This document shows positions 11,975 to 22,473 of a stretch of DNA of 64,000 bases, piece after piece. A program made the translations under genes and the position numbers. Position 1 is the first letter of the stretch. Each line of letters begins with the position of its first letter. The notes below the pieces were generated by a model, which saw only the letters and a program-made list of their open reading frames with translations, ran no database searches and was not told the DNA's origin. Source of the stretch: Bacillus sp. OV322 (lineage in GTDB: Bacteria > Bacillota > Bacilli > Bacillales > DSM-1321). The stretch spans positions 1-64,000 of the forward strand of contig NZ_FOMA01000002.1 in the NCBI RefSeq assembly GCF_900112495.1, given 5' to 3'.

Positions 11975-12109
11975 ATGAAAAGAACTTATCAACCGAATAA
12001 GCGCAAGCACAGTAAGGTTCACGGTTTCCGTAGCCGCATGAGCACGAAAAACGGACGTAGAGTGTTAGCTGCACGTCGCCGCAAGGGCAGAAAAGTATTA
12101 TCTGCATAG
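11975..12109 (+). CDS. rpmH: 50S ribosomal protein L34
   Basis: 44-residue basic protein starting [18 protein letters not shown] and ending GRKVLSA, the invariant L34 sequence at bacterial origins. AGGGAGGTGT lies seven bases before the ATG. A terminator-like hairpin follows immediately, before rnpA. Confidence 0.97.
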   Translation: MKRTYQPNKRKHSKVHGFRSRMSTKNGRRVLAARRRKGRKVLSA

Positions 12110-12140
12110 ACCACTGAAAAGTCTCAGTGGTCTTTTTTTT
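12109..12140 (+). terminator. rpmH terminator or attenuator before rnpA
   Basis: Nine-base perfect stem GACCACTGA/TCAGTGGTC with a six-base loop and T8, beginning at the last base of the rpmH stop. It should reduce read-through into rnpA, giving much more L34 mRNA than RNase P protein mRNA. Confidence 0.85.
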
Positions 12141-12193
12141 CAATAGAAGGTGTTTTTGGGGTTGCCCAATTTCGTTTAATGTAGGTGTAAAGA

Positions 12194-12562
12194 ATGAAAA
12201 AAAAGCTAAGGATTAAGAAGAATGATGAATTCCAGGATGTTTTTAAAAAGGGTGAATCATTCGGAAACAGGCAATTTGTAGTGTATGTCCTTGAAAAGCC
12301 GAATCAGGACCATTTCAGGATCGGCCTTTCTGTCAGCAAAAAAATCGGAAATGCCGTAGTAAGAAACCAAATTAAAAGGTACATAAGGCAAGCCTTCCTG
12401 GAACTTATAGAAGACATCGGAATTGGCAAGGATTATGTCATAATTGCCCGCAAGCCTGCATCACAAATGGACTTTCTTGAAGTGAAGAACAGTCTGATCC
12501 ACGTTTTAAAACGTTCCAAATCATTAACCCTAAATAAAGCAAGCAATAAATTCACCAAATAA
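12194..12562 (+). CDS. rnpA: Ribonuclease P protein component
   Basis: Basic 122-residue protein that partners RNase P RNA in tRNA 5' maturation. The conserved RNR-like motif appears as [16 protein letters not shown] near residue 55, after the [14 protein letters not shown] strand. It starts with ATG after AGGTGTAAAG. Its mRNA probably comes from read-through of the rpmH terminator. Confidence 0.96.
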   Translation: MKKKLRIKKNDEFQDVFKKGESFGNRQFVVYVLEKPNQDHFRIGLSVSKKIGNAVVRNQIKRYIRQAFLELIEDIGIGKDYVIIARKPASQMDFLEVKNSLIHVLKRSKSLTLNKASNKFTK

Positions 12563-12720
12563 TGAAACCATTTAGCCTGCATACCGTAATATATGTGACC
12601 GAAAGAGAATCATGACCTGCCGGTGCTCTGGCCTTTGGCCTGAAGATAGCCGGACAGGCATGCAAAAAAGCCTTTGCAGGCAAGCTTGAGGATCTTTCGA
12701 AAGATAGGAGGAAAAAACGC

Positions 12721-13509
12721 TTGAAAAAAAGAATATTTCTCATTATGGGGATCGCTGCCATTATCATGCTTCTTTCCGGCTGTACGGAAATCAAGCAGCC
12801 GATTGATTCAAGCAGCACAGGATTCTGGAATCACTATATTGTGTATCCATTATCGGTGCTTATCACAAGTGTCTCTAAATTCTTAGGAAATAACTATGGC
12901 CTTGGAATCGTAGTGGTTACCATACTGGTCCGATTAGTGATCCTGCCATTGATGATCAAACAGACAAAAAACTCTAAAGCTATGCAGGCCCTGCAGCCTG
13001 AAATGGCCAAGCTTAAAGAAAAATACAGCTCTAAAGATGCTGCCACACAGCAAAAGCTGCAGCAGGAAACCATGGCTTTATTCTCTAAATATAATGTAAA
13101 TCCTTTAGCGGGCTGTTTTCCGCTATTAATACAAATGCCTATCCTGATTGGCTTTTACCATGCAATCAGCCGAACGCGGGAAATCGCTAACCACAGCTTT
13201 TTGTGGTTTGACCTTGGAACACCAGATCCGCTGTACATTTTGCCGATTGTTGCGGGAATAACAACGTTCATTCAGCAAAAGCTTACAATGGCAGGGAATA
13301 CGACAACCCCTCAAATGGCAACTCAAATGACAATGATGCTCTATATCATGCCGGTAATGATCGTTATCTTTGCGATAAGATTCCCAGCTGCCCTGTCTCT
13401 GTATTGGGTAGTCGGCAATATTTTCATGATTGCACAAACCTATTTCATTAAAGGTCCGGATCTGAGAAAAACAGCTTCCGGTGATGCGGGAGGAGCTAAG
13501 AAAAAGTGA
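12721..13509 (+). CDS. yidC: Membrane protein insertase YidC/SpoIIIJ
   Basis: 262-residue YidC-family insertase. An N-terminal lipoprotein signal ends in a LLSGC lipobox (Cys near residue 20), followed by five membrane segments with the family hallmarks [35 protein letters not shown] and [13 protein letters not shown]. SpoIIIJ is the vegetative paralogue, also needed for forespore sigma-G activity in B. subtilis. Start codon is TTG after AGGAGG. Its stop overlaps the jag start (GTGA). Confidence 0.97.
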   Translation: MKKRIFLIMGIAAIIMLLSGCTEIKQPIDSSSTGFWNHYIVYPLSVLITSVSKFLGNNYGLGIVVVTILVRLVILPLMIKQTKNSKAMQALQPEMAKLKEKYSSKDAATQQKLQQETMALFSKYNVNPLAGCFPLLIQMPILIGFYHAISRTREIANHSFLWFDLGTPDPLYILPIVAGITTFIQQKLTMAGNTTTPQMATQMTMMLYIMPVMIVIFAIRFPAALSLYWVVGNIFMIAQTYFIKGPDLRKTASGDAGGAKKK

Positions 13510-14126
13510 AAAGGATAACTGCTACAGGACAATCAGTCGAAGAAGCAGTAGAATCAGCTTTATCTCAGCTAAACACCACAAGAGACCGCGTAGAAATTGA
13601 AATTGCTGATCAGGGAAAAAAAGGTTTTTTGGGAATTTTCGGAGCCAGACAGGCAGTGGTAAATGTCACATTGCCTCCTGATCCTATTGAAGAAGGCATT
13701 CGCTTTTTGAAGAATGTGAGCGAAAAAATGGGTGTAAGTGCCGAAGTTGCTGTGAAACGTAATGGCAGGAATATTTCCTTTCAGGTTTCAGGCGATAAAA
13801 TTGCGCTGCTGATCGGAAAAAGGGGACAGACACTCAACTCTCTCCAGTATCTTACACAGCTGGTTGCTAACCGCTATTCGAAGCAGTATTTGACAGTTGA
13901 GGTAGATGCCGAAGATTACAGGCAGCGCAGAAGTGATACATTGGTCCAGCTCGCGGAAAGAATGGCAAATAAAGCCATGAAAACCGGGAAAGAAGTTGCT
14001 CTTGAACCGATGCCTTCTAATGAGCGCAAGGTGATTCACAACGCCCTGATGGGAAACCGGAAAATCAAAACCGAATCAAGCGGTGCAGAACCATACCGCC
14101 ATCTGTTGATTAAACCTATAAAATAA
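13506..14126 (+). CDS. khpB: RNA-binding protein KhpB (Jag)
   Basis: 206 residues with an N-terminal Jag domain ([14 protein letters not shown] near 40), a KH domain ([15 protein letters not shown] near 100) and a C-terminal R3H domain ([12 protein letters not shown] near 170). KhpB acts with KhpA as an RNA chaperone linked to cell-division control in Firmicutes. GTG start overlapping the yidC stop by four bases, so translation is coupled. Confidence 0.95.
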   Translation: MKRITATGQSVEEAVESALSQLNTTRDRVEIEIADQGKKGFLGIFGARQAVVNVTLPPDPIEEGIRFLKNVSEKMGVSAEVAVKRNGRNISFQVSGDKIALLIGKRGQTLNSLQYLTQLVANRYSKQYLTVEVDAEDYRQRRSDTLVQLAERMANKAMKTGKEVALEPMPSNERKVIHNALMGNRKIKTESSGAEPYRHLLIKPIK

Positions 14127-14129
14127 TGG

Positions 14130-14161
14130 AATGCCCTCTGCATATGCAGGGGGCATTTTTG
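14130..14161 (+). terminator. jag terminator
   Basis: Stem AATGCCC-CTGCA/TGCAG-GGGCATT with a small internal mismatch and TTTTT tail, starting a few bases after the jag stop. Confidence 0.88.
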
Positions 14162-14227
14162 TGTCCTCTCAAAAATATTGAAGCAGACAGAAGCAAGTGA
14201 ATGATGAGGGAAGGTCGGGCTTGCTTG

Positions 14228-14293
14228 TTATTCACATGTGGATAAGTTAAAATAAACGGTAATGAAAGTGAATTTTCAGCGCGTTGTGGATAA
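14228..14293. promoter_or_regulatory. DnaA-box cluster between jag and mnmE
   Basis: Three perfect boxes: TTATTCACA at 14228-14236, directly abutting TGTGGATAA at 14237-14245, and TGTGGATAA at 14285-14293. They lie outside oriC in the 290-base jag-mnmE gap. Origin-proximal clusters of this kind titrate DnaA in B. subtilis. Confidence 0.8.
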
Positions 14294-14416
14294 CATCACG
14301 CGCCAAAGGTTATGTGCTTTTTTTCAATGGCTGATTGTGTTATTGTAGTTATTTGGGTATAAAAACGAAATTTTTTTTTGATATAGATGAAAAGATACAT
14401 TTGCGGGGTGACAGGA

Positions 14417-15802
14417 ATGGAATATGATACGATTGCGGCTGTATCCACACCCATGGGAGAAGGCGCAATAGCGATTGTCAGGCTCAGCGGCGAAGAAGCA
14501 ATAGCGATAGCGGATAAGATATATAAGGGCCCTGGCAGCAAACGTTTAGCCGGGGTGGATTCTCATACCATACATTATGGCCACTTAAGGGATCCTAAAA
14601 CAGGCAATACAGTGGAAGAAGTCATGATCTCAATCATGAAAGGCCCTAAAACCTTTACACGGGAAGATGTTGTGGAAATTAACTGTCATGGCGGCATCGT
14701 TTCTGTAAATCGGGTGCTTCAGCTTGTCCTGTCCCAGGGCGCGCGGCTTGCTGAACCTGGCGAATTCACAAAACGTGCCTTTTTAAATGGCAGAATCGAC
14801 CTCTCTCAGGCTGAGGCGGTCATGGATCTGATCCGTGCCAAAACAGACAAAGCAATGAATGTAGCATTGGGGCAAATGGAAGGCAGGCTTTCACAGCTGA
14901 TCCGGAAGCTAAGGCAGGATATATTAGAAACCCTCGCTCAGGTCGAGGTGAACATTGACTATCCTGAATATGATGATGTGGAAGAAATGACACATCGGCT
15001 ATTTATGGAGAAAGCCCATTTTGTCCGCGGAGAAATTAAAAAAATCCTCAGGACTTCCGAACAGGGGAAAATCCTCAGGGAAGGATTGTCCACGGTCATT
15101 ATCGGCCGCCCGAATGTCGGCAAGTCCTCCTTGCTGAACAGCCTGGTTCATGAAAATAAAGCGATTGTGACGGACATACCAGGAACAACAAGAGATGTTA
15201 TCGAAGAATATGTGAATGTGCGCGGAGTGCCATTGAGGCTCCTTGATACGGCAGGTATCCGCGAAACAGAGGATATTGTAGAAAGAATAGGCGTGGAACG
15301 TTCACGTGCTGTTTTAAAGGATGCAGATTTAATCCTTCTTGTGCTGAACAATTCTGATGAGCTGAGTGAGGAAGATGAATTGCTTTTTCAGGCCGTTGAA
15401 GGCATGGATGTAATCATCATCATTAATAAAACAGATCTTCCGCGTAAGATTAACATAGAGCGGGTGAAGCAGCTGGCACCGACACAAAGAATCGTTTCCA
15501 CTTCTTTGCTTGAAGACGAGGGCATTGATGAACTGGAAGATGCCATATCCTCCCTGTTTTTCGAAGGGGCAATTGAAGCTGGCGATTTGACGTATGTTTC
15601 TAATTCGCGGCATATTGCATTGCTTGGACAAGCCTTGCAAGCAATAGAAGACAGCATTGATGCCATCGAGTCGGGCACACCTGTTGATTTAGTGCAGATT
15701 GATTTCACGAAAGCATGGGAGCTGCTTGGCGAAATCATTGGAGAAAGCGTCCATGAAAGCTTGATTGACCAATTATTCTCCCAATTTTGTCTTGGTAAGT
15801 AA
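14417..15802 (+). CDS. mnmE: tRNA modification GTPase MnmE
   Basis: K-loop activated GTPase that with MnmG forms the cmnm5 group on wobble U34 of tRNAs. 461 residues: N-terminal folate-binding domain, central G domain ([12 protein letters not shown] near 230, GTTRD, DTAG, NKTD), and the C-terminal FCLGK with the conserved Cys. The start [19 protein letters not shown] fits the family; the longer frame from 14387 lacks a ribosome site, whereas GGGGTG lies before this ATG. Confidence 0.97.
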   Translation: MEYDTIAAVSTPMGEGAIAIVRLSGEEAIAIADKIYKGPGSKRLAGVDSHTIHYGHLRDPKTGNTVEEVMISIMKGPKTFTREDVVEINCHGGIVSVNRVLQLVLSQGARLAEPGEFTKRAFLNGRIDLSQAEAVMDLIRAKTDKAMNVALGQMEGRLSQLIRKLRQDILETLAQVEVNIDYPEYDDVEEMTHRLFMEKAHFVRGEIKKILRTSEQGKILREGLSTVIIGRPNVGKSSLLNSLVHENKAIVTDIPGTTRDVIEEYVNVRGVPLRLLDTAGIRETEDIVERIGVERSRAVLKDADLILLVLNNSDELSEEDELLFQAVEGMDVIIIINKTDLPRKINIERVKQLAPTQRIVSTSLLEDEGIDELEDAISSLFFEGAIEAGDLTYVSNSRHIALLGQALQAIEDSIDAIESGTPVDLVQIDFTKAWELLGEIIGESVHESLIDQLFSQFCLGK

Positions 15803-15880
15803 TGTGAAGCACCGGGCGGGACAGTTATAGCCCCGACAGCTGGATATAAATATATATTTTGAAAGTGGAGGTAAAAAGCT

Positions 15881-17767
15881 ATGCAATATGATGCAGGCAG
15901 CTACGATGTCATTGTCATAGGAGCAGGTCATGCAGGCAGTGAAGCAGGTCTGGCAGCAGCAAGAGTCGGCGCGAAGACCCTCATGATTACTATCAATTTG
16001 GATATGGTAGCATTCATGCCTTGTAACCCTTCTGTCGGAGGGCCGGCAAAGGGAATCGTGGTCAGGGAAATCGATGCATTGGGCGGAGAAATGGGCAGAA
16101 ATATCGATAAAACCCACATTCAGATGAGAATGCTGAATACTGGAAAAGGACCAGCCGTACGTGCATTAAGGGCACAAGCGGATAAGTTTCTTTATCAGAA
16201 CGAAATGAAGAAGACGATTGAAAATGAGCCGAACCTGACATTAGTTCAGGGAATGGTAGAGCAGCTGATTGTAGAAGATGGCGTATGTACAGGGGTTATT
16301 ACCCAAACAGGTGCTGTATATAAAGGGAAAACCGTGGTTATTACAACAGGGACCTTCCTGCGCGGAGAAATCATTCTTGGAGAATTGAAATATTCAAGCG
16401 GCCCGAACAACCAGCAGCCTTCCATCCGATTGTCAGAACACCTGGAGGAGCTTGGTTTTGATTTAGTCCGCTTTAAAACAGGGACGCCTCCTCGTGTGAA
16501 CAGCTCAACCATCGATTATTCAAAAACGGAAATACAGCCTGGAGATGAAGTGCCAAGAGCGTTTTCCTATGAAACGACAAAATTCATTACAGACCAGCTT
16601 CCATGCTGGCTGACTTATACAAATGAAGAAACACACCTGATCATTGATAACAATCTTCACCGTTCACCGATGTACTCAGGCATGATCAAAGGAACAGGAC
16701 CGCGTTATTGCCCGTCTATTGAGGATAAAGTAGTCCGATTCAATGATAAACCCCGCCACCAGATTTTCCTGGAGCCGGAAGGACGCAATACCCAGGAGGT
16801 TTACGTGCAGGGACTTTCCACAAGCCTGCCTGAGGATGTGCAGCGAAAGATTCTTGCATCCATTCCTGGCCTTGAGAAAGCGCAATTGATGCGTGCCGGA
16901 TATGCCATTGAGTATGATGCGATCGTTCCGACACAACTATGGCCGACCCTCGAAACCAAGAAAGTGAAAAACTTGTATACAGCGGGGCAGATCAACGGAA
17001 CATCAGGCTATGAAGAAGCTGCCGGACAGGGATTGATGGCTGGTATTAATGCCGGTCTGAATGCTTTGGATAAAGAGCAGCTGATTCTTGGAAGAGCAGA
17101 TGCATATATTGGGGTATTAATAGATGATTTAGTAACTAAAGGAACGAATGAGCCATATCGTTTGTTAACCTCCCGCGCTGAATACCGCCTTCTTCTGCGC
17201 CATGATAATGCCGATCTTCGCCTGACTGAAACCGGCCATAAAATCGGGATGATAAAAGAAGAGCGATATCAAAGGTTCCTCGCTAAAAAAGAAGCTGTGG
17301 AAGCTGAAAAAGAGCGCTTGAATAGCCATTTTATCAAGCCGACCAAGCAGGTGCAGGAAATTATTACGGAAAGTGGCGGCAGTGAATTGAAGGATGGCAT
17401 AAGGGCATCAGATTTGCTTAAACGACCTGAAATGAATTACAGCCACATTCAGCTTCTTGCTCCAAGTGAAACAATGCTTAGCGGAGAAGTGACTGAACAG
17501 GTAGAAATCCAGATTAAGTATGAAGGATATATTGAAAAGTCCCTCCAGCAGGTAGACAGGCTTAAAAAAATGGAAAATAAAAAAATTCCTCAAAATATTG
17601 ATTATGATGCCATTAACGGCCTTGCATCAGAAGCACGCCAGAAATTAAAAGAGGTTGCCCCGCTTTCAGTAGCACAGGCTTCCAGAATCTCTGGGGTGAA
17701 CCCGGCTGATGTTTCTATCTTGCTTGTTTATTTAGAACAAGGCAGAATCGCACGTGTTTCTAAATAG
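15881..17767 (+). CDS. mnmG: tRNA uridine 5-carboxymethylaminomethyl modification enzyme MnmG
   Basis: 628-residue FAD- and NADH-dependent partner of MnmE, the same length as in B. subtilis. FAD-binding [12 protein letters not shown] near residue 13, [12 protein letters not shown] loop, later [17 protein letters not shown], and the C-terminal helical domain that contacts tRNA and MnmE. GTGGAGG precedes the ATG. Downstream of mnmE by 78 bases. Confidence 0.98.
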   Translation: MQYDAGSYDVIVIGAGHAGSEAGLAAARVGAKTLMITINLDMVAFMPCNPSVGGPAKGIVVREIDALGGEMGRNIDKTHIQMRMLNTGKGPAVRALRAQADKFLYQNEMKKTIENEPNLTLVQGMVEQLIVEDGVCTGVITQTGAVYKGKTVVITTGTFLRGEIILGELKYSSGPNNQQPSIRLSEHLEELGFDLVRFKTGTPPRVNSSTIDYSKTEIQPGDEVPRAFSYETTKFITDQLPCWLTYTNEETHLIIDNNLHRSPMYSGMIKGTGPRYCPSIEDKVVRFNDKPRHQIFLEPEGRNTQEVYVQGLSTSLPEDVQRKILASIPGLEKAQLMRAGYAIEYDAIVPTQLWPTLETKKVKNLYTAGQINGTSGYEEAAGQGLMAGINAGLNALDKEQLILGRADAYIGVLIDDLVTKGTNEPYRLLTSRAEYRLLLRHDNADLRLTETGHKIGMIKEERYQRFLAKKEAVEAEKERLNSHFIKPTKQVQEIITESGGSELKDGIRASDLLKRPEMNYSHIQLLAPSETMLSGEVTEQVEIQIKYEGYIEKSLQQVDRLKKMENKKIPQNIDYDAINGLASEARQKLKEVAPLSVAQASRISGVNPADVSILLVYLEQGRIARVSK

Positions 17768-17796
17768 AGGAAATTCCGAAAAAGGATTGAAAACCT

Positions 17797-18513
17797 ATGA
17801 ATATTGAACAATTCCAGCAAGAGCTCAAGGGTCGGGGAATTGACCTGAGTGAGCTGCAGCTCCAGCAATTTGAAACCTATTATTCCCTATTGGTTGAGTG
17901 GAATGAGAAAATGAATCTGACAGCCATCACCGACAAAGAGGAAGTGTACCTGAAGCATTTTTATGACTCAATCAGTGCTGCTTTTTATTTTGATTTTACT
18001 AAGCCTTATAAATTATGTGATGTAGGGGCAGGTGCAGGATTTCCAAGCATTCCGCTGAAAATCTGCTTCCCCGGGCTGCATGTTTCCATTGTGGATTCAT
18101 TGAATAAGCGGATTACCTTTTTGGAACAGCTTGCAAGCTCGCTTAATCTTTCAAATGTATCTTTCTATCATGACAGGGCTGAAAGCTTTGCACAAAACCC
18201 TGAACATCGTGAAAAATACGATGTAGTAATGGCCAGGGCCGTGGCAAGAATGTCTGTCTTAAGTGAATTGTGCCTGCCGCTTGTAAAGCCTGAAGGCCAT
18301 TTTGTCGCGATGAAAGCTGCAAGCACTGGCGAAGAAATGGAAGCGGGAAAAAAAGCAATTTTCCTTTTGGGCGGAAAAGTGGAACAAATTCATCCTTTCC
18401 TGCTTCCTGAAGAAGACAGCGAAAGAAATATCATCACAATTAAAAAGGTGAAACCGACTCCGAAAAAGTATCCAAGGAAACCAGGGACACCAAATAAGAC
18501 GCCGATAGAATAG
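17797..18513 (+). CDS. rsmG: 16S rRNA (guanine527-N7)-methyltransferase
   Basis: 238-residue Rossmann-fold methyltransferase that modifies G527 (E. coli numbering) in the 530 loop of 16S rRNA; loss gives low-level streptomycin resistance in known species. The SAM-binding motif is [16 protein letters not shown] near residue 70, and DVVMARAVA follows. It lies 29 bases after mnmG, in the same unit. Confidence 0.97.
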   Translation: MNIEQFQQELKGRGIDLSELQLQQFETYYSLLVEWNEKMNLTAITDKEEVYLKHFYDSISAAFYFDFTKPYKLCDVGAGAGFPSIPLKICFPGLHVSIVDSLNKRITFLEQLASSLNLSNVSFYHDRAESFAQNPEHREKYDVVMARAVARMSVLSELCLPLVKPEGHFVAMKAASTGEEMEAGKKAIFLLGGKVEQIHPFLLPEEDSERNIITIKKVKPTPKKYPRKPGTPNKTPIE

Positions 18514-18683
18514 CATTGTTTCCTGAATTATTGGCGGGACCATGGGATTTTTATCCTGAAATTCCTGCCGCATGAGACGGCTGGCAGGCTTAAGCTGATA
18601 GTTTGGGTTGAATTTCTTATAGCACAAACCCTGATTTTCTTTTACTATTAAAGGTAGCGGATTATGAATCAAAGGAATTGTTT

Positions 18684-18698
18684 AATATTGTCAATATT
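18684..18698. promoter_or_regulatory. Palindrome upstream of noc
   Basis: Perfect inverted repeat AATATTG-T-CAATATT, 67 bases before the noc start. It could be an operator, but it is A/T-only apart from one pair, so chance is possible. Confidence 0.3.
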
Positions 18699-18765
18699 TA
18701 AGCAGGACATGTCATTTCTGTAGAGAATATGTTATATGGGAGTTCCTTAAAGGTGGTGTAGGGAG

Positions 18766-19623
18766 ATGAAGCATCCTTTTTCGCGGTTCTTTGGGTTAGG
18801 CGAAAAAGAAGAACAGCAAATAGAGATGGAGGCACCAGTTAGCAGCGAAGAAATAAAAAAAATCTCCATTTCTGACATTGTGCCGAATCGATATCAACCA
18901 AGAACGGTTTTTAATGAGAATAAAATTACGGAGCTGGCCCAGACCATTCATACACATGGGATCATCCAGCCGATCGTAGTCCGGGAATATGAACCCGGCA
19001 AGTACGAAATCATTGCTGGAGAGCGGCGATTCCGGGCCATTCAGAAACTTGGCTGGGATACTGCACCAGTCCTGATCAAAGACTTCAATGATACTGAAAC
19101 AGCTTCAGTAGCACTTATAGAAAACCTGCAGCGTGAAGAGCTTACGCCTGTAGAGGAGGCTCTGGCCTACAGCAGGCTCCTCCAGCTTCATGAGCTTACC
19201 CAGGAGGCGCTTGCCCAAAGGCTGGGAATCGGCCAGTCAACAGTAGCGAATAAACTAAGGCTTTTAAAGCTTCCGCAGGAAATTCAGGATGCCCTTCTTC
19301 AAAAGCATATAACAGAGCGGCATGCGCGCTCGCTGATTCCCCTGAAGGACCCTGAAAAGCAGGTTAAGCTATTGGAAGAAATCATCGAAAAAAACCTGAA
19401 TGTTAAGCAGACCGAGGAACGGGTTGTCAAGATGCTCACTAGCCTGGAGAAGAAGCCAAAACCGAAAAGAAAGGCATTTTCAAAGGATATGAGAATTGCC
19501 GTTAATACAATCAGACAGTCTTTAAGCATGGTTACCGATAATGGCATTAACCTTGATTCAGAAGAAGAGGAATTTGAGGAATATTATCAGTTCACCATTA
19601 AAATACCAAAGAAAAAGCCCTAA
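18766..19623 (+). CDS. noc: Nucleoid occlusion protein Noc
   Basis: ParB-like CTPase and DNA-binding protein that keeps division septa off the nucleoid and binds membrane through an N-terminal amphipathic helix ([15 protein letters not shown] here). 285 residues, close to 283 in B. subtilis. ParB/Srx core with GERRFRAIQ near residue 85, helix-turn-helix [22 protein letters not shown], and C-terminal dimer domain. It paralogues spo0J two genes away but recognises a different site. Confidence 0.95.
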   Translation: MKHPFSRFFGLGEKEEQQIEMEAPVSSEEIKKISISDIVPNRYQPRTVFNENKITELAQTIHTHGIIQPIVVREYEPGKYEIIAGERRFRAIQKLGWDTAPVLIKDFNDTETASVALIENLQREELTPVEEALAYSRLLQLHELTQEALAQRLGIGQSTVANKLRLLKLPQEIQDALLQKHITERHARSLIPLKDPEKQVKLLEEIIEKNLNVKQTEERVVKMLTSLEKKPKPKRKAFSKDMRIAVNTIRQSLSMVTDNGINLDSEEEEFEEYYQFTIKIPKKKP

Positions 19624-19636
19624 TAGATTTTTTTGC

Positions 19637-19668
19637 GCCTGGCAGCTGCGGATTGCCGGGCTTTCTTA
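19637..19668 (+). terminator. noc terminator candidate
   Basis: Eight-base stem GCCTGGCA/TGCCGGGC (one G-T pair) with a nine-base loop and TTTCTTATT tail, 14 bases after the noc stop. Confidence 0.6.
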
Positions 19669-19763
19669 TTGTCTCGGGGAAATTGCCGGTAACGGCCGCT
19701 GCAGCCGTCTCTGGAGAGCAGGAAGCTTGGTCGTGCTTTTTGGCAAAGCATGTATGCTTAGTT

Positions 19764-19779
19764 TTTTTCCCGGAAAATA
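19764..19779 (-). promoter_or_regulatory. Candidate Noc-binding site between noc and soj
   Basis: On the minus strand TATTTTCCGGGAAAAA, matching 14 of 16 bases of the B. subtilis Noc site TATTTCCCGGGAAATA. The rest of the 355-base noc-soj gap holds the noc terminator and an AT-rich soj promoter region with no clear-cut hexamers. Confidence 0.4.
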
Positions 19780-19978
19780 ATATCAACTTTATTTTTTCAT
19801 GATAAAATAGATAGCGAAACTTCAATTAATTGGAATAAGGTTTGCAATATAGGTTTTGATAAAATGCCATGCTTCCATTTTGATTGGCAGCAGGCAAGTT
19901 TAACAGATCCTTTACATGAAAATTTTTGCGGTATTTTAATAGATTGTTACTAGATTTGTTAGGAAAGTGGGTGACTTT

Positions 19979-20740
19979 GTGGGAAAGATTCTCGCCATTG
20001 CAAATCAAAAAGGCGGTGTGGGAAAAACCACTACTTCCGTGAACCTGGGGGCCTGTTTAGCTTACATAGGCAAGAAAGTGCTATTGGTTGATATCGATCC
20101 GCAGGGCAATGCGACCAGCGGAGCAGGGATTGACAAAGCGGACGTGGAACAATGTGTATATGATGTGCTTGTTGATGATATTGAGGCACGGGAAGTGATC
20201 AAGGAATCAAGGGTCGAGAATTTATTTGCCATTCCGGCGACAATTCAGCTTGCCGGGGCGGAAATTGAACTGGTCCCTACTATTTCAAGGGAGGTTCGCT
20301 TGAAACGGGCATTGGAAGAAGTGCAGGAACAATTCGATTATATTATCATTGATTGTCCTCCCTCCCTCGGATTGCTGACATTAAATGCTTTGACAGCAGC
20401 CGATGCAGTACTGATTCCTGTTCAATGTGAATATTACGCATTGGAAGGGCTCAGCCAGCTGCTGAATACAGTCCGGCTGGTCCAAAAGCATCTTAATCAG
20501 GATCTGAAAATTGAAGGGGTCCTGCTTACCATGCTGGATGCAAGAACAAATCTGGGCATACAAGTCATCGACGAAGTGAAAAAGTATTTTCAGGACAAAG
20601 TATATAAAACAATTATTCCGCGAAATGTCCGTTTAAGCGAAGCGCCAAGCCACGGAGAACCTATTATTATATATGATCCCAAGTCAAGAGGTGCGGAGGT
20701 TTATCTAGAACTGGCAAAGGAAGTGGAATCACATGGCTAG
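19979..20740 (+). CDS. soj: Chromosome partitioning ATPase Soj (ParA)
   Basis: 253-residue ParA-type ATPase that with Spo0J organises and separates origins and regulates DnaA. Deviant Walker A NQKGGVGKTTT at the N-terminus, IDPQGNATSG, and Walker B IIIDCPPSLG. From the GTG at 19979 the length equals B. subtilis Soj, with GTGGGTGA just upstream; an in-frame GTG at 19967 is possible. It overlaps spo0J by eight bases. Confidence 0.97.
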   Translation: MGKILAIANQKGGVGKTTTSVNLGACLAYIGKKVLLVDIDPQGNATSGAGIDKADVEQCVYDVLVDDIEAREVIKESRVENLFAIPATIQLAGAEIELVPTISREVRLKRALEEVQEQFDYIIIDCPPSLGLLTLNALTAADAVLIPVQCEYYALEGLSQLLNTVRLVQKHLNQDLKIEGVLLTMLDARTNLGIQVIDEVKKYFQDKVYKTIIPRNVRLSEAPSHGEPIIIYDPKSRGAEVYLELAKEVESHG

Positions 20741-21593
20741 AGGACTTGGCAAAGGAATCAATGCTCTATTTACAAATATGGAGGCAGGAAAAGAAGATAC
20801 GATCCATAATATCAATATAAAAGATTTACGGCCGAACCCCTATCAGCCGAGAAAAATATTCCATGCGGAGGCAATCAGCGAATTGAAGGAATCGATCGAG
20901 CAGCATGGTATCCTTCAGCCGATTATTGCCCGGAAAAGTATTAAGGGATATGAAATTGTCGTTGGGGAAAGGCGTTTTCGTGCAGCGAAGGAAGCAGGAC
21001 TGACAACTGTTCCTGTCGTCATCAGGGAGCTGTCTGAGCAGCAGATGATGGAGCTCGCCATCCTTGAAAATCTTCAAAGAGAAGATTTGAATCCTATTGA
21101 AGAAGCAGTGGCCTATCAGTCTCTTTTAGATAAACTGGATGTAACGCAGGAGGAGCTGGCGAAGCGCCTTGGCAAAAGCCGTCCTCATATCGCAAACCAT
21201 ATCCGTCTGCTTTCCCTGCCTGAGGATATACAAAACCTAATTACAGAAGGGAAAATTTCGATGGGCCATGGAAGGGCGCTTCTTGCCCTGAAAAATAAGG
21301 ATCTGCTGCCTTCTGTGGCAGAAAAAATCTTTAAGGAATCCATGAATGTACGTCAGCTTGAAACTTATATCCAGGGTTTGAACCAGCCTGTTTCACGTGA
21401 AACAGTGCAGCCCGCGAAGCCTAAAAAAAATGTCTTCATTAAAGAGCGTGAATCGAGTTTACGAGAGCGTTTCGGAACAACCGTTACAATTAAACAAAAT
21501 AAGAAAAAAGGCAAAATTGAAATCGAGTTCTTCTCACAGGAAGATCTGGAGAGAATCTTAGATATAATCGATCAAGAAAATCAAAATTTCTAA
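20733..21593 (+). CDS. spo0J: Chromosome partitioning protein Spo0J (ParB)
   Basis: 286-residue CTP-dependent DNA clamp that loads at parS, recruits SMC and stimulates Soj. ParB core with GERRFRAAKEAG near residue 77, helix-turn-helix TQEELAKRLGKSRPHIANHIRLL near 140, C-terminal dimerisation domain. A perfect parS is embedded in its own coding sequence, as in B. subtilis. Confidence 0.97.
   Translation: MARGLGKGINALFTNMEAGKEDTIHNINIKDLRPNPYQPRKIFHAEAISELKESIEQHGILQPIIARKSIKGYEIVVGERRFRAAKEAGLTTVPVVIRELSEQQMMELAILENLQREDLNPIEEAVAYQSLLDKLDVTQEELAKRLGKSRPHIANHIRLLSLPEDIQNLITEGKISMGHGRALLALKNKDLLPSVAEKIFKESMNVRQLETYIQGLNQPVSRETVQPAKPKKNVFIKERESSLRERFGTTVTIKQNKKKGKIEIEFFSQEDLERILDIIDQENQNF
21389..21404. 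promoter_or_regulatory. parS site inside spo0J
   Basis: Perfect 16-base palindrome TGTTTCACGTGAAACA, the Spo0J-binding parS consensus, encoding VSRET in the Spo0J frame. Confidence 0.96.
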
Positions 21594-21594
21594 G

Positions 21595-21623
21595 CCATCT
21601 TGATCAGGTGGTTTATTTTTTTG
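21595..21623 (+). terminator. spo0J terminator candidate
   Basis: Stem CCATCT/AGGTGG (one G-T pair), five-base loop, then TTTATTTTTTT, directly after the spo0J stop. Confidence 0.65.
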
Positions 21624-21695
21624 AACATTAACAGAAGGAAAGAAGCAGCTGACAATGTAAAAAGCCAGTTTTGCTTATATAAAGGTGAAAAGAAA

Positions 21696-22409
21696 ATGAT
21701 ACTTTTAGGGACCATAGTTAATGCTATTTGTATAATCGCTGGAACGCTTCTTGGCAGGATATTGCAGAATATTCCTGAGAAAATGAAGGAAACGGTAATG
21801 AGCGGCATTGGCCTTGCGGTAACGGTGCTTGGCCTTCAAATGGGATTTAAAAGCCAGCAATACCTGATAGTAATATTAAGCCTGGTGATTGGGGCGGTCC
21901 TTGGCGAGTGGGCGGATCTTGATGCACGCCTTAATTCGCTCGGCCGATATATCGAAAGAAAGATGAAGGCTAAGGAGGGCAATACGATCTCTCAGGGGTT
22001 TGTCACAGCCACCTTGATTTTTTTAATTGGTGCGATGGCCATTATCGGGGCGCTCGACAGCGGAATCCGTCATGACCATGACGTGCTGTACACAAAAGCA
22101 GTCATTGACGGATTTACTTCCATTATCTTAGCCAGCACGCTTGGCATAGGCGTCATCTTTTCCGCAGTTCCGGTATTCCTCTACCAGGGAGCCATTGCTT
22201 TATTTGCCACACAAATTGATAAATGGGTTCCTCAGCAGCTGATGGATTCCTTTATTATGGAAATGACCGCAACCGGGGGGCTCATGATTGCAGCCATCGG
22301 GCTGAATCTGATGGGCCTGACTAAGATCAGAGCGGCGAACCTGCTTCCAGGAGTGCTTGTGACAGCTGTACTTGTCACTATTTTTTACTATTTTGATATA
22401 AAGCTATGA
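21696..22409 (+). CDS. DUF554 family membrane protein
   Basis: 237-residue integral membrane protein of the DUF554 (YdfK/YqgA-like) family, with about six to seven hydrophobic segments rich in Gly (GTIVNAICIIAGTLLG at the start, GLILATLG-like repeats, GLMIAAIGLNLMGL near the end). Function is not established; a transport role is only inferred. I start at MILLGTIV because AAAGGTGAAAAG precedes it; the 32-residue upstream extension is not hydrophobic or conserved-looking. Sits between spo0J and the convergent yyaC. Confidence 0.85.
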   Translation: MILLGTIVNAICIIAGTLLGRILQNIPEKMKETVMSGIGLAVTVLGLQMGFKSQQYLIVILSLVIGAVLGEWADLDARLNSLGRYIERKMKAKEGNTISQGFVTATLIFLIGAMAIIGALDSGIRHDHDVLYTKAVIDGFTSIILASTLGIGVIFSAVPVFLYQGAIALFATQIDKWVPQQLMDSFIMEMTATGGLMIAAIGLNLMGLTKIRAANLLPGVLVTAVLVTIFYYFDIKL

Positions 22410-22435
22410 TCTATTGACTTCAAATCAACAAACAT

Positions 22436-22468
22436 AAAAAAGGGAAAGGCGGCTGCCTTCCTTTTTTT
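22436..22468. terminator. Bidirectional terminator between DUF554 gene and yyaC
   Basis: Inverted repeat of AAAAAAGG..AAGGC and GCCTT..CCTTTTTT around GGCT, with A and T tracts on the two sides. Placed between two convergent genes. Confidence 0.8.
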
Positions 22469-22473
22469 CGATA

